DNA of 64,000 nt. It comes from JAAYTL01 sp031460505 (lineage in GTDB: Bacteria > Bacillota > Clostridia > Tissierellales > Tissierellaceae). The position numbers and the translations under genes were made by a program. Of the stretch, positions 42,699 to 51,235 are shown one piece after another. How positions within the stretch are numbered: the first letter of the stretch is position 1; the number at the start of each line of letters is the position of its first letter. The stretch covers positions 186,001-250,000 of the forward strand of contig JAVKTT010000001.1 of NCBI GenBank assembly GCA_031460505.1, given 5' to 3'. The notes under the pieces were generated by a model. That model saw only the letters and a list, made by a program, of their open reading frames with translations, did not search any database and was not told the DNA's origin.

Positions 42699-43242
42699 CT
42701 TCTTCCCTCCATTTCTCTTTTAACAATATCTTAGCCCTATAAAGCCGTGATGCTATAGTCTTCGTAGTTACATTTTCTTCTTTGGCTATTTCTTCATAAG
42801 ACTTTTCTTGAAAATAGAACTTTTTAAGTGTATCCCTATATATTTCTGGAATACTATTTAATGCTTTTAGTAATTCTTCCCTTTTCTCCTGTTCAACCAA
42901 AAGTGTCTCCGGATTATCCTTTTGTTCAACTGGTATACTTTCTAAAACACCATCTTCTAATACTTCATCATTAAATTTTGCTTTTTTCTTTCTAATCCAG
43001 TCTATAGACTTATTTGTTGCTATTCGACCAATCCATCCCTTAAAATTCTGTTGGTCATAACTAGGTAAGGAGACAAAGATTTGTAAACAGACTTCTTGGG
43101 CTACATTTTCAACTTCATTATAGTCTTTAATAAAATTAAGTATAATAGCGAATATATAGTTTTTATATATATTTATTAGTTCTGAAAATGAATCTTCATG
43201 GCCAGACTTGGATTTTTCTATTAATAGATTTTCTGTTTCCAT
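42685..43242 (-). CDS. ECF-family RNA polymerase sigma factor
   Basis: A 185-residue ECF sigma: region 2 with NYIFAIILNFIKDYNEVENV and AQEVCLQIFVSLPSY, then region 4 with KSYEEIAKEENVTTKTIASR. The start at 43242 is used because AGGAGGGGAGG ends just before it; the longer frame to 43296 has no site. First gene of a four-gene operon with its anti-sigma factor and two membrane proteins. This is the second ECF system in the window, unrelated in gene content to the one at 28.7 kb. Confidence 0.9.
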   Translation of the reverse strand: METENLLIEKSKSGHEDSFSELINIYKNYIFAIILNFIKDYNEVENVAQEVCLQIFVSLPSYDQQNFKGWIGRIATNKSIDWIRKKKAKFNDEVLEDGVLESIPVEQKDNPETLLVEQEKREELLKALNSIPEIYRDTLKKFYFQEKSYEEIAKEENVTTKTIASRLYRAKILLKEKWREEDEAL

Positions 43243-43313
43243 GCCTCCCCTCCTCTCTATATAATAATAACGAATGAGTTTATAAAAGTACTGCAAATAA
43301 TTTTTAAAAAAAC

Positions 43314-43340
43314 AAAAAAAGAACCTATAAGTTCTTTTTT
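43314..43340 (-). terminator. Terminator of the YiiX-like gene
   Basis: Stem AAAAAGAAC/GTTCTTTTT with T-runs on the minus strand, directly after the stop of the gene at 43344. It lies upstream of the sigma operon. Confidence 0.8.
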
Positions 43341-43343
43341 GCT

Positions 43344-43916
43344 TTAAGTAATATTAGATAATTGCATTGAAATACTATTTGTTTCCACACTATAAGTCCT
43401 TAGGTATCCTTCATAGATGCATTCTAGTTCTTCACTATCTATAAAATCCATTGGTGCAGTAAGACTAGGATTTTTATCTATTATTTTTATTCCACTTTTT
43501 AAAAGCAACTCTGATACAAATTGGGAACAAAAATATCTGTACTCTCTATGAATTGGATAATTAAATGCTGCACTCATAACTCCTATTAGATTATACCCAT
43601 ACTTGTGACTTTCTCTTTTGAATTTATTTAATTCTCTTTTTAGCTGTCTATATTGCTTATCAGTAATTTTTAAAGAATATAAAGCACATCTTGTATTGGG
43701 AAATCTTTTATAGGTCCCACCAGCAATATCCTCTTGTACGAATCCACCTATTACGGGATTATATGGTTTGATTCTACCAAAACTATAAAGCTCATGTAAG
43801 TTTCTATCTAAAGCTATGGATACATGGGTATAGGGCTCCCTTGTGCATATATTGATTGCTTTAGAAAACATAGAGCCGCTATGAGATAACAGAATGTAAA
43901 TATTCCTTTCCTTCAT
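43344..43916 (-). CDS. YiiX/YaeF-like NlpC/P60-fold protein
   Basis: A 190-residue protein with the circularly permuted papain-like pattern: His in EPYTHVSIALDRN near residue 30 and Cys in YRYFCSQFVSELLLKSG near 135. These would form a Cys-His hydrolase site. Relatives act on lipids or peptides; no signal peptide is seen, so it is probably cytosolic. The ATG at 43916 follows a GAGGTG site; the frame extends 10 codons further without support. Single gene with its own terminator. Confidence 0.68.
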   Translation of the reverse strand: MKERNIYILLSHSGSMFSKAINICTREPYTHVSIALDRNLHELYSFGRIKPYNPVIGGFVQEDIAGGTYKRFPNTRCALYSLKITDKQYRQLKRELNKFKRESHKYGYNLIGVMSAAFNYPIHREYRYFCSQFVSELLLKSGIKIIDKNPSLTAPMDFIDSEELECIYEGYLRTYSVETNSISMQLSNIT

Positions 43917-44050
43917 TGTAATACACCTCAATCTTAAATAATACAAGAATATTATATATACTCCTTTACTATTATAACGTATATATTAAAAAAAGTACTG
44001 CAAAACAAAAATATATATTTCTTTATATTCACAACGTTTTAACTAAATAA

Positions 44051-44093
44051 AAAGAGGCTTTACACAATTAATCAATCTGTGTAAAGCCTCTTT
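44051..44093 (-). terminator. groESL terminator
   Basis: Perfect 16-bp stem AAAGAGGCTTTACACA/TGTGTAAAGCCTCTTT (44051-44093), T-rich TTTATTTAG on the minus strand after groEL. Confidence 0.9.
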
Positions 44094-44132
44094 AATTTAA
44101 ATTATTATCTTACTATAGTGGTTTGGGTGATA

Positions 44133-45761
44133 TTACATCATTCCGCCCATGCCGCCCATACCGCCCATTGCTGCAGCTGGGTCTTCTTTTTCAACATCTG
44201 CTACTGCACTTTCAGTTGTCAATACCATTGAAGCAACACTTGCAGCGTTTTGTAGAGCTGATCTAGTTACTTTAGTAGGGTCTACAATACCTTCCTTAAT
44301 CATATCTACATATCTTTCTCTTAAGGCATCAAATCCAACACCGATTTCTTGCTCTTTTACTTTTTCAACTATAATTGAACCTTCTAATCCAGCATTTGAT
44401 GCGATTTGTCTTACTGGTTCTTCTAAAGCTCTAAGGATAATGTTGATTCCAGTTTTTTCGTCACCTTCAGAGTTTTCTAGTAATCTTTCTACTTCTGGTA
44501 TAGCATCTATTAATACTGTTCCACCACCAGGAACTATACCTTCTTCAACAGCTGCTCTTGTTGCTGCTAAAGCATCTTCTATTCTGGATTTCTTTTCTTT
44601 TAATTCAGTTTCTGTAGCAGCACCTACTTGGATTACTGCAACTCCACCTGATAATTTAGCTAATCTTTCTTGAAGTTTTTCTTTATCAAATTCTGATTCA
44701 GTTTCTTCAAGTTGAGCTTTTATTTGTTTTACTCTATTTTTAATTTCTTCTTGATCTCCTGCACCATCAACAATTACAGTGGTTTCTTTATCTATTTTAA
44801 CCTTTGCAGCGCTACCTAACATATCTAATGTAGCTTCTTTTAAATCATATCCTACTTCTTCTGATATTACAGTACCACCAGTTAAAATAGCGATATCTTG
44901 TAACATTTCTTTTCTTCTATCTCCAAATCCTGGTGCCTTAACAGCTACACAGTTGAAAGTTCCTCTTAATTTGTTTACTACTAATGTTGCCATTGCTTCA
45001 CCTTCAACATCTTCAGCAATGATTAATAACGCTCTACCTTGTTGTACTATTTGTTCTAGTACTGGTAATATTTCTTGTATATTAGAAATCTTTTTATCAG
45101 TTATTAATATATATGGCTCTTCCAATTCAGCTACCATTTTATCTGTATCAGTTACCATGTACGCAGATACATATCCTCTATCAAATTGCATACCTTCTAC
45201 AACATCTAATGTAGTTCCCATAGATCTTGATTCTTCTACTGTAATAACTCCATCGTTTCCTACTTTTTCCATAGCATCTGCTATTAATTGACCAATTTCT
45301 GTGTCTCCAGCTGAAATTGATGCTACTTGAGCTATATCTTCTTTTGAACCAACTTCTTTTGAGAATCTCTTAATTTCTTCTACAGCTTTACCAACAGCCT
45401 TGTTTAAACCGTTTTGTAAAATTATTGGGTTTGCTCCAGCTGCAACATTCTTAAGTCCTTCTCTTATGATTCCTTGAGCTAACAGAGTAGCTGTTGTAGT
45501 ACCGTCCCCTGCAACATCTTGAGTCTTAGTAGCTACCTCTTTAACTAATTGAGCTCCCATGTTTTCATATCTATCTTCTAATTCTATTTCTCTAGCAATA
45601 GTAACACCATCGTTTGTAATTAAAGGTGCACCGAATTTTTTATCAATTGCAACGTTTCTTCCTTTAGGTCCTAAAGTAACTTTTACAGTATCAGCTAATT
45701 TATTAATACCAGTTTCCATTGAACGACGAGCATCTTCACCAAATTTAATTTCTTTCGCCAT
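44133..45761 (-). CDS. groL: 60-kDa chaperonin GroEL
   Basis: Full-length GroEL, 542 residues, beginning MAKEIKFGEDARRSME and ending in the GGMGGMGGMM repeat tail. VTLGPKGRN, AGDGTTTATLLAQ (with catalytic Asp) and GGGTVLIDA motifs are all present. Forms the double heptamer ring that folds proteins with GroES in the cytosol. Second gene of the groESL operon, 37 bp after groES, controlled by a CIRCE/HrcA site. Confidence 0.98.
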   Translation of the reverse strand: MAKEIKFGEDARRSMETGINKLADTVKVTLGPKGRNVAIDKKFGAPLITNDGVTIAREIELEDRYENMGAQLVKEVATKTQDVAGDGTTTATLLAQGIIREGLKNVAAGANPIILQNGLNKAVGKAVEEIKRFSKEVGSKEDIAQVASISAGDTEIGQLIADAMEKVGNDGVITVEESRSMGTTLDVVEGMQFDRGYVSAYMVTDTDKMVAELEEPYILITDKKISNIQEILPVLEQIVQQGRALLIIAEDVEGEAMATLVVNKLRGTFNCVAVKAPGFGDRRKEMLQDIAILTGGTVISEEVGYDLKEATLDMLGSAAKVKIDKETTVIVDGAGDQEEIKNRVKQIKAQLEETESEFDKEKLQERLAKLSGGVAVIQVGAATETELKEKKSRIEDALAATRAAVEEGIVPGGGTVLIDAIPEVERLLENSEGDEKTGINIILRALEEPVRQIASNAGLEGSIIVEKVKEQEIGVGFDALRERYVDMIKEGIVDPTKVTRSALQNAASVASMVLTTESAVADVEKEDPAAAMGGMGGMGGMM

Positions 45762-45798
45762 GATTATCTACACTCCTTTATTAATAATTATTAATTGA

Positions 45799-46080
45799 TT
45801 ACTCTACTACAGCTAAAATATCGCTTAATTTTAAAATATTTAACTCTTCTCCGTCTACTTTTACTTCTGTACCTGCATATTTGGAGAATATTACTCTGTC
45901 TCCAACTTTTATTTGATCTTTTTTCTTTTCATCATTTAGGATTTCGCTACCTACAGCAACAACTTCTGCCATTTGAGGTTGTTCTTGAGCAGAACTTGGT
46001 AATACTATACCACTTTTTGTTTTTTCTTCTACTTCTACTTTTTTAATAACAACTCTGTCACCTAATGGTCTTAAATTCAT
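45799..46080 (-). CDS. groS: 10-kDa co-chaperonin GroES
   Basis: A 93-residue GroES of normal length, starting MNLRPLGDRVVIKK, with the mobile loop EEKTKSGIVLPSSAQEQPQ and the KVGDRVIFSKYAGTEVK core. Caps GroEL during folding. First gene of the operon; AAGGAGG precedes the ATG and a perfect CIRCE operator lies in the leader. Confidence 0.98.
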   Translation of the reverse strand: MNLRPLGDRVVIKKVEVEEKTKSGIVLPSSAQEQPQMAEVVAVGSEILNDEKKKDQIKVGDRVIFSKYAGTEVKVDGEELNILKLSDILAVVE

Positions 46081-46114
46081 ATAGCATTTCCTCCTTAAAA
46101 TTCTTTTTCTATTA

Positions 46115-46141
46115 TTAGCACTCGTTGTTGTTGAGTGCTAA
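46115..46141 (-). promoter_or_regulatory. CIRCE operator of groESL
   Basis: TTAGCACTC, N9, GAGTGCTAA: a perfect match to the HrcA-binding consensus, between promoter and groES start. HrcA represses at normal temperature and releases on heat shock. Confidence 0.97.
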
Positions 46142-46154
46142 GTACCTAATACTT

Positions 46155-46183
46155 ATGTTACCTTAAAGAAAATTACTTATCAA
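46155..46183 (-). promoter_or_regulatory. groESL promoter
   Basis: Minus-strand TTGATA (46183-46178), 17 bp, TAACAT (46160-46155), with the CIRCE element 14 bp downstream. Confidence 0.8.
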
Positions 46184-46270
46184 GTTTTGTAAATTGTTGA
46201 TTTCAGGTAATTTATCCAAGAAATTGAATAAATTTTAAGTATTTCTCTTGTTTTCTCTTTTTTTCTCTGA

Positions 46271-46966
46271 TTATATTAAATTTACAACCAAATTTGTAAT
46301 AAAATAGTAAATTAATGGTATGACAACAGCTGGTAATAAATTACCCACCTTTATCTTTTTGATATTTAACATGTTTATACCTATTCCAATAATAAGTATT
46401 CCCCCTATTGCAGACATCTCATTAATTAACTCAGGTGTCAATATATCTTTTAAATAGCTAGCCAATAGAGTAATACTTCCTTGATAAATAAATATAGGAA
46501 TAGCAGCAAAGGCAGTTCCTATTCCAAGGCTGGATGCAAATATTACTGCAAATATTCCATCCATAGTGGATTTTGCATATAGAGTTTCATGATTACCTGT
46601 TAGACCAGATTCAAGGGATCCTACTATAGCCATAGCCCCTATGCAAAAAACAAGGGTTGCATTTACAAAAGCTTTAGCGAAGTTTGAATCACCTTGCCCA
46701 AAATAACTCTCTGCCTTCTCACCAAGCCTATCAAGTCTTCCTTCAATATCAATTGCCTCACCTATTAATCCACCTATTGCCAAGCTTATTACTACCAATA
46801 CTAAATTCTGAGTCTTTATACCACCCATTATTCCTATGATTACTAGTGCCAAACTTATACCATCTATTATTGTGTTCTTATATCTCTCATTTATTCCATT
46901 TTTTAGGATAATACCTAATATGGATCCTACAATAACTACTATACTATTTACAATTGTACCTAACAT
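46271..46966 (-). CDS. DUF554 family membrane protein
   Basis: A 231-residue membrane protein with seven or so hydrophobic segments and the DUF554 pattern: LGTIVNSIVVIVGSILGI at the start, AKSTMDGIFAVIFASSLGIG in the middle and GILIIGIGINMLNIKKIKV near the end. The family is widespread; function unknown, probably transport. It is transcribed alone and diverges from htpG. Confidence 0.85.
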   Translation of the reverse strand: MLGTIVNSIVVIVGSILGIILKNGINERYKNTIIDGISLALVIIGIMGGIKTQNLVLVVISLAIGGLIGEAIDIEGRLDRLGEKAESYFGQGDSNFAKAFVNATLVFCIGAMAIVGSLESGLTGNHETLYAKSTMDGIFAVIFASSLGIGTAFAAIPIFIYQGSITLLASYLKDILTPELINEMSAIGGILIIGIGINMLNIKKIKVGNLLPAVVIPLIYYFITNLVVNLI

Positions 46967-47091
46967 ACGTCACATCTCCTAATGAATACTAGTTTTAACC
47001 AATATTAATAGAATACACTATTTAGACCTTTTTTGCTACAAAATAATGAATAAATTACTAATGCTGAGAAGTGCTAAAGGACTATGATGTA

Positions 47092-47120
47092 TTGACATTG
47101 GAAATTTAATGGTATAAAAT
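47092..47120 (+). promoter_or_regulatory. htpG promoter
   Basis: TTGACA (47092-47097), 17-bp spacer, TAAAAT (47115-47120), immediately before the CIRCE-like site. Confidence 0.88.
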
Positions 47121-47124
47121 ATAT

Positions 47125-47151
47125 TTAGCACTCGGCAGCAGAGACTGCTAA
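47125..47151 (+). promoter_or_regulatory. CIRCE-like operator of htpG
   Basis: TTAGCACTC, N9, GACTGCTAA: one base from the perfect CIRCE consensus (C for G at the third base of the right arm). It starts 4 bp after the -10 box, where HrcA binding would block transcription. A further half-site-like AAGTGCTAA lies upstream near 47070. Confidence 0.88.
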
Positions 47152-47179
47152 TACATTATTAACAAAGGAGTAGATTGGT

Positions 47180-49048
47180 ATGGAAAAGAAAGAATTTAGA
47201 TCAGAATCTAAAAGGCTACTTGATTTGATGATTAACTCTATTTATACAAACAAAGAAATCTTTTTACGTGAACTTATATCCAATGCAAGTGACGCCATAG
47301 ATAAAATGTATTACAAAGCACTTACTGACAAGGATATCATCTTTAATAAAAGCGATTACTTTATAAAGATTTCTATTGATAAAGACAATAGGACCATAAC
47401 AGTAACGGATACTGGTATAGGTATGACTAAGGATGAGCTAGAATCAAATCTAGGTATAATAGCAAATAGTGGCTCTTATGCATTTAAAAGAGATAATGAG
47501 TTAAAAGATGGACATGATATAATTGGACAATTTGGTGTAGGATTCTATTCTGCTTTTATGGTAGCTGAAACAGTTACTGTATTTAGTAAGGCATATGGAA
47601 GTGACGAAGCTTATAAATGGGAATCAAGCGGTGTAGATGGATATACAATTGAACCTGCTACTAAAGCTGATGTAGGTACTATGATTACCCTTAAGCTTAA
47701 AGAAGATACTGAAGATGAAAATTATGATGATTATCTAGAAGAATATAGAATTAAAAGTCTAATAAAGAAATACTCTGATTTTATTAGATACCCAATTAAA
47801 ATGGATGTTACATCTAGAAAACTTAAGGAAGGAACTGAAGATGAGTACGAAGATGTAATGGAAGAAAAGACCATTAATAGTATGGTTCCTATATGGAGAA
47901 AGAATAAAAACGAATTAAAAGAAGAGGATTATAATAAATTCTATATGGAGAAACATTTTGGATTTGATGAACCTTTAAAATCTATACATATAAGTGTAGA
48001 TGGTACAATCAGATACGATGCAATTCTTTATATTCCAAAAGAAGCACCATATGATTTCTATACAAAGGAATATGAAAAGGGACTTGAACTATATTCAAGT
48101 GGAGTACTTATTATGAATAAATGTCCTGATTTGCTTTCTGATCACTTTTCCTTTGTTAAAGGGGTTGTAGATTCTGAGGACCTATCCCTAAATATCTCTA
48201 GGGAAGTTTTACAACACGATAGACAATTAAGATTGATTGCTAAAAAGATTAACGACAAGATAAAAGATGAGCTTACACTTATGTTAAAAAATGAGAGAGA
48301 TAAGTACGAAGAGTTTTTTAAATCCTTCGGTCAACAACTTAAGTATGGAGTATATGCTGACTTTGGTATGAATAAAGAAATGCTTCAAGATTTACTCTTA
48401 TTCTATTCAGCTAAAGAAGAGAAAATGGTTACTTTAAATGAATACTTTGAATCCATGGCTGAAGATCAAGATACAATATACTACGCTACTGGTGAATCTA
48501 TTAATAGAATAGATAAACTACCACAAGTTAATTTTGTTAAGGATAAGGGCTATGATATATTGTACTTTACTGACTATATAGATGAGTTTGCTATAAAGAT
48601 GCTACAAAACTACAAGGAAAAGCCATTTAAGTCAGTTTCTAGTAGTGATTTAGATTTAGGTGAAGAAGAAAAGGATAATGATATTCTTAAAGACAATCAA
48701 GAAATGTTTGATTTAATGAAGGAATATCTTAGTGACAAGGTTAAGGTAGTAAAAGGTACTTCAAAACTAAAGGATCACCCTGTGTATCTAGCTAGTGAAG
48801 GAGAGCTTTCCATAGAAATGGAAAAAGTCCTTAATCAAATGCCTGATGGTGGTAATGTAAAGGCTGATAAAGTCCTAGAAGTCAATATCAATCACAAGGT
48901 ATTTGAGAATCTAAAAGATGCTTTTGAAAATGATAAGGATAAGCTAAAGCTGTTTACTAATCTATTATATAATCAAGCATTATTAATTGAAGGATTACCA
49001 TTGGAGGATCCAGTGGAGTTTACAAATAATATTTGGCAGTTGCTGTAG
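47180..49048 (+). CDS. htpG: Chaperone HtpG (Hsp90)
   Basis: Full-length bacterial Hsp90, 622 residues. GHKL ATPase motifs: ELISNASDAIDK with the Mg-binding Asn, TDTGIGMTKDEL, and GQFGVGFYSAFM. The middle domain has SREVLQHDRQL with the catalytic arginine. ATP-dependent cytosolic chaperone. ATG follows AAAGGAG. The promoter and CIRCE-like site indicate control by HrcA with groESL. Confidence 0.98.
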   Translation: MEKKEFRSESKRLLDLMINSIYTNKEIFLRELISNASDAIDKMYYKALTDKDIIFNKSDYFIKISIDKDNRTITVTDTGIGMTKDELESNLGIIANSGSYAFKRDNELKDGHDIIGQFGVGFYSAFMVAETVTVFSKAYGSDEAYKWESSGVDGYTIEPATKADVGTMITLKLKEDTEDENYDDYLEEYRIKSLIKKYSDFIRYPIKMDVTSRKLKEGTEDEYEDVMEEKTINSMVPIWRKNKNELKEEDYNKFYMEKHFGFDEPLKSIHISVDGTIRYDAILYIPKEAPYDFYTKEYEKGLELYSSGVLIMNKCPDLLSDHFSFVKGVVDSEDLSLNISREVLQHDRQLRLIAKKINDKIKDELTLMLKNERDKYEEFFKSFGQQLKYGVYADFGMNKEMLQDLLLFYSAKEEKMVTLNEYFESMAEDQDTIYYATGESINRIDKLPQVNFVKDKGYDILYFTDYIDEFAIKMLQNYKEKPFKSVSSSDLDLGEEEKDNDILKDNQEMFDLMKEYLSDKVKVVKGTSKLKDHPVYLASEGELSIEMEKVLNQMPDGGNVKADKVLEVNINHKVFENLKDAFENDKDKLKLFTNLLYNQALLIEGLPLEDPVEFTNNIWQLL

Positions 49049-49054
49049 TGAAAA

Positions 49055-49083
49055 TGGGACAAAGGGTCAGACCCTTTGTCCCA
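49055..49083. repeat. REP-like palindrome between htpG and ogg
   Basis: Perfect 13-bp arms TGGGACAAAGGGT/ACCCTTTGTCCCA with a CAG loop, filling nearly the whole 37-bp gap between convergent genes. No T-tract follows. Related to 50081-50110 and to the GGCACAAAGGGG hairpin at 63428-63457. Confidence 0.75.
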
Positions 49084-49085
49084 CT

Positions 49086-49955
49086 TTACTTACCTATACC
49101 TAGCTCTCTTGCATAATAGAAAAGATATTGTTGTGCATAGCCAGCTAATTTACCAAATATTTCATCACCATAGAAACCAATTTGTTTTACATTGGTTTCT
49201 TTTTTTAAATAGAAATGCTCCATTACTCTTTTTACCCAGACATCTACTGGGAAAGCATCATCCTTATTAAAAGCAAATAAAAGAATACAATCTGCCACCT
49301 TAGGTCCTACTCCCGGTAGATTCATAAGTAGCTTCCTAGAATCATCACGATTTAGATCTTTTATTGTATCTATATCTATTTCCCTATTATTTATCATCTT
49401 GCTTGTTTCCACTATCCTAACGTCTCTGAAGCCTACTCTGCAAACTTCCCTTAGGTCCTTTGGATCAACTTTTGATAGTGCTTCTGCTGTTGGGAAACTA
49501 TAGCATTCATCAGTAATCTTTTCTCCATAATTTCTAGCAATCAAATCTATAGACTTTTTTATTCTTGGAATTTGATTATTAGCTGATGTTATAAAGGAAA
49601 TTATTGTCTCAAAGGGTTCTTGATTAAGTAGTCTCATACCCCATCCAAATTTGATTGCTTCTTCAAGAATTGGATCCTTCGATAGCTCTTTCTTTATTTC
49701 GCCATAGTCCCTACCTAAATCAAAATAGTTATACCATATATTATTAAAATCTTCTATATTAGTATTGGAGAATATTATATCATCTTCAATTTTTTTTATA
49801 TTTAGGACCCTACCATAAGCCACTATTGTATAGCTTTCATCTTCCTCTACATTCCATCTAAAGGCTTGTCCACATTCGAATGTATGCTTAGGGTCAAAGT
49901 CATTCATGTTCTTTATTATTATTCTATCTTTATCTTCTATTATATTGTAATTCAT
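49086..49955 (-). CDS. ogg: 8-oxoguanine DNA glycosylase (OGG1-type)
   Basis: A 289-residue base excision repair enzyme. N-terminal OGG_N domain (FECGQAFRWNVEED), then the HhH-GPD domain: helix-hairpin-helix MNLPGVGPKVADC and the catalytic Asp in AFPVDVWVKRVME. The nucleophilic Lys should lie in ITSANNQIPRIKKSI or the HhH segment. Removes 8-oxoguanine from DNA, with lyase activity. Single gene convergent with htpG. Confidence 0.9.
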   Translation of the reverse strand: MNYNIIEDKDRIIIKNMNDFDPKHTFECGQAFRWNVEEDESYTIVAYGRVLNIKKIEDDIIFSNTNIEDFNNIWYNYFDLGRDYGEIKKELSKDPILEEAIKFGWGMRLLNQEPFETIISFITSANNQIPRIKKSIDLIARNYGEKITDECYSFPTAEALSKVDPKDLREVCRVGFRDVRIVETSKMINNREIDIDTIKDLNRDDSRKLLMNLPGVGPKVADCILLFAFNKDDAFPVDVWVKRVMEHFYLKKETNVKQIGFYGDEIFGKLAGYAQQYLFYYARELGIGK

Positions 49956-50080
49956 ATATTACTCCTTAAATTAATTAATATAATACATTATATCATAAAA
50001 TTAATTAATAGTAGTTTCCATATCTTTCTCGTATCAAAACTACAATAATACTGGGTAACCTATGCCTGTTGGTAAAGTAA

Positions 50081-50110
50081 ATGGGACAGATGTCCTGACC
50101 CTCTGTCCCT
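50081..50110. repeat. REP-like palindrome downstream of rex
   Basis: Outer arms GGGACAGA/TCTGTCCC and inner GTC/GAC; same pattern as 49055-49083 with changed stem bases. Lies between the rex terminator and ogg start. Confidence 0.65.
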
Positions 50111-50138
50111 ACTCCCCTATATGCTCATAATTTGGTAA

Positions 50139-50169
50139 TAAAAAAATAGGACTATACCTTAGCCCTATT
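50139..50169 (-). terminator. rex terminator
   Basis: AATAGG/CCTATT outer stem (50145-50169) with a T7 run on the minus strand, 3 bp after the rex stop. Confidence 0.8.
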
Positions 50170-50171
50170 CC

Positions 50172-50807
50172 CTATTCTTCATTATTTCTTAAAAAATATG
50201 ATAATGTAAATAAGCTCTCACTTAATCTTACATTCTCTAATGCAACATCTTCTGGAACTACTAAATCTATAGTTGCGAAATTCCATATTGCCTTAATTCC
50301 AGATTTTACATATACATCACAAACTTCCTGAGCATAATCTTTCGATGTTGTAATAATGCCTATATCCACGCTATTCTCTTCTATAAATTCTTCAAGACCG
50401 CTAAAGTGTTTTACTTCCATATTTCTCATGGCGTATCTTGGATTATCAGGGTTCTTATCAAATACACCAATAATATTGAATCCGGATTCTTTAAATCCTC
50501 TATAAGATGTAATTGCATGGCCTAGATTACCAGCACCAGTTACGACAACTTTATATTCTCGGTCTAATCCAAGTATCCTACCAAGTTCATTGTATAATTC
50601 TTCTACATTATATCCATATCCTTGTTGACCAAAACCACCAAAATTATTTAAATCCTGTCTAATTTGTGAAGCTGTAAACCCTGTTAGATTACTTAGTTCT
50701 TGAGAAGAAATTCTATTGATTCCCTTCTTTAATAAATCACCTAAATATCTATGATAGATTGGTAATCTTCTAATTACTGTTATGGAAACTTGACTATCTT
50801 TTGACAT
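50172..50807 (-). CDS. rex: Redox-sensing transcriptional repressor Rex
   Basis: A 211-residue Rex: N-terminal winged helix with VITVIRRLPIYHRYLGDLL-like start (visible as SQVSITVIRRLPIYHRYL), LTGFTASQIRQDLNNFGGFG recognition region, then the NADH-binding Rossmann fold VVTGAGNLGHAI. Senses the NADH/NAD+ ratio and represses fermentation and anaerobic genes. Single gene; conserved neighbourhood with the ABC-F and tsaD genes is as in Bacillus. Confidence 0.96.
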   Translation of the reverse strand: MSKDSQVSITVIRRLPIYHRYLGDLLKKGINRISSQELSNLTGFTASQIRQDLNNFGGFGQQGYGYNVEELYNELGRILGLDREYKVVVTGAGNLGHAITSYRGFKESGFNIIGVFDKNPDNPRYAMRNMEVKHFSGLEEFIEENSVDIGIITTSKDYAQEVCDVYVKSGIKAIWNFATIDLVVPEDVALENVRLSESLFTLSYFLRNNEE

Positions 50808-50947
50808 TATTTATTTTCACCACCGAATTTTTTAGTTAATATTGTATCAATTATAGCATCCGAGAACTAAATAGTCAATTTTAGATATCCAGTTTTTTGA
50901 ATATTTCTAATTTTATTTGAAATACTATAAAAAAAGGAGTGATTACT

Positions 50948-51163
50948 ATGGCAAGTAAAGATCAATTAAATAAGATAGCTATATACTGTGACAAATATAG
51001 TTGTAAAATACATGATGATGAGATTTCCCTCAAAAATATTCATGAGGTAGAAAGAGAAAGCTGTACTAATTGTGTACATTTTACAAGTAAACACACATGC
51101 GAGTTAGACTTAATAGATAAGGTATTATCCTCTTTAGCAATGGAAAATGATCTAAAATCCTAA
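50948..51163 (+). CDS. Small conserved cysteine-rich protein
   Basis: A 71-residue protein with five cysteines, including CDKYSCK and SCTNCVHFTSKHTC, which could bind zinc or another metal. The ATG at 50948 is 8 nt after AAAGGAG; the GTG at 50939 overlaps the site. It diverges from rex and precedes the ABC-F gene by 72 bp. I do not recognise the family; function unknown. Confidence 0.65.
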   Translation: MASKDQLNKIAIYCDKYSCKIHDDEISLKNIHEVERESCTNCVHFTSKHTCELDLIDKVLSSLAMENDLKS

Positions 51164-51235
51164 ATTACTCTACTATGAATTAATTATCTTTTTTGATACA
51201 ATTGTACTGACTTATATTTTTAGGAGGATTATATA

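Noticed and set aside
44149..45291. Two plus-strand frames inside groEL
   Set aside because: Antisense to an unmistakable groEL; composition is that of a reversed coding strand.
49055..49083. Terminator between htpG and ogg
   Set aside because: Stem is strong but no T-run follows on either strand, and its sequence matches other REP-like hairpins; kept as a repeat.
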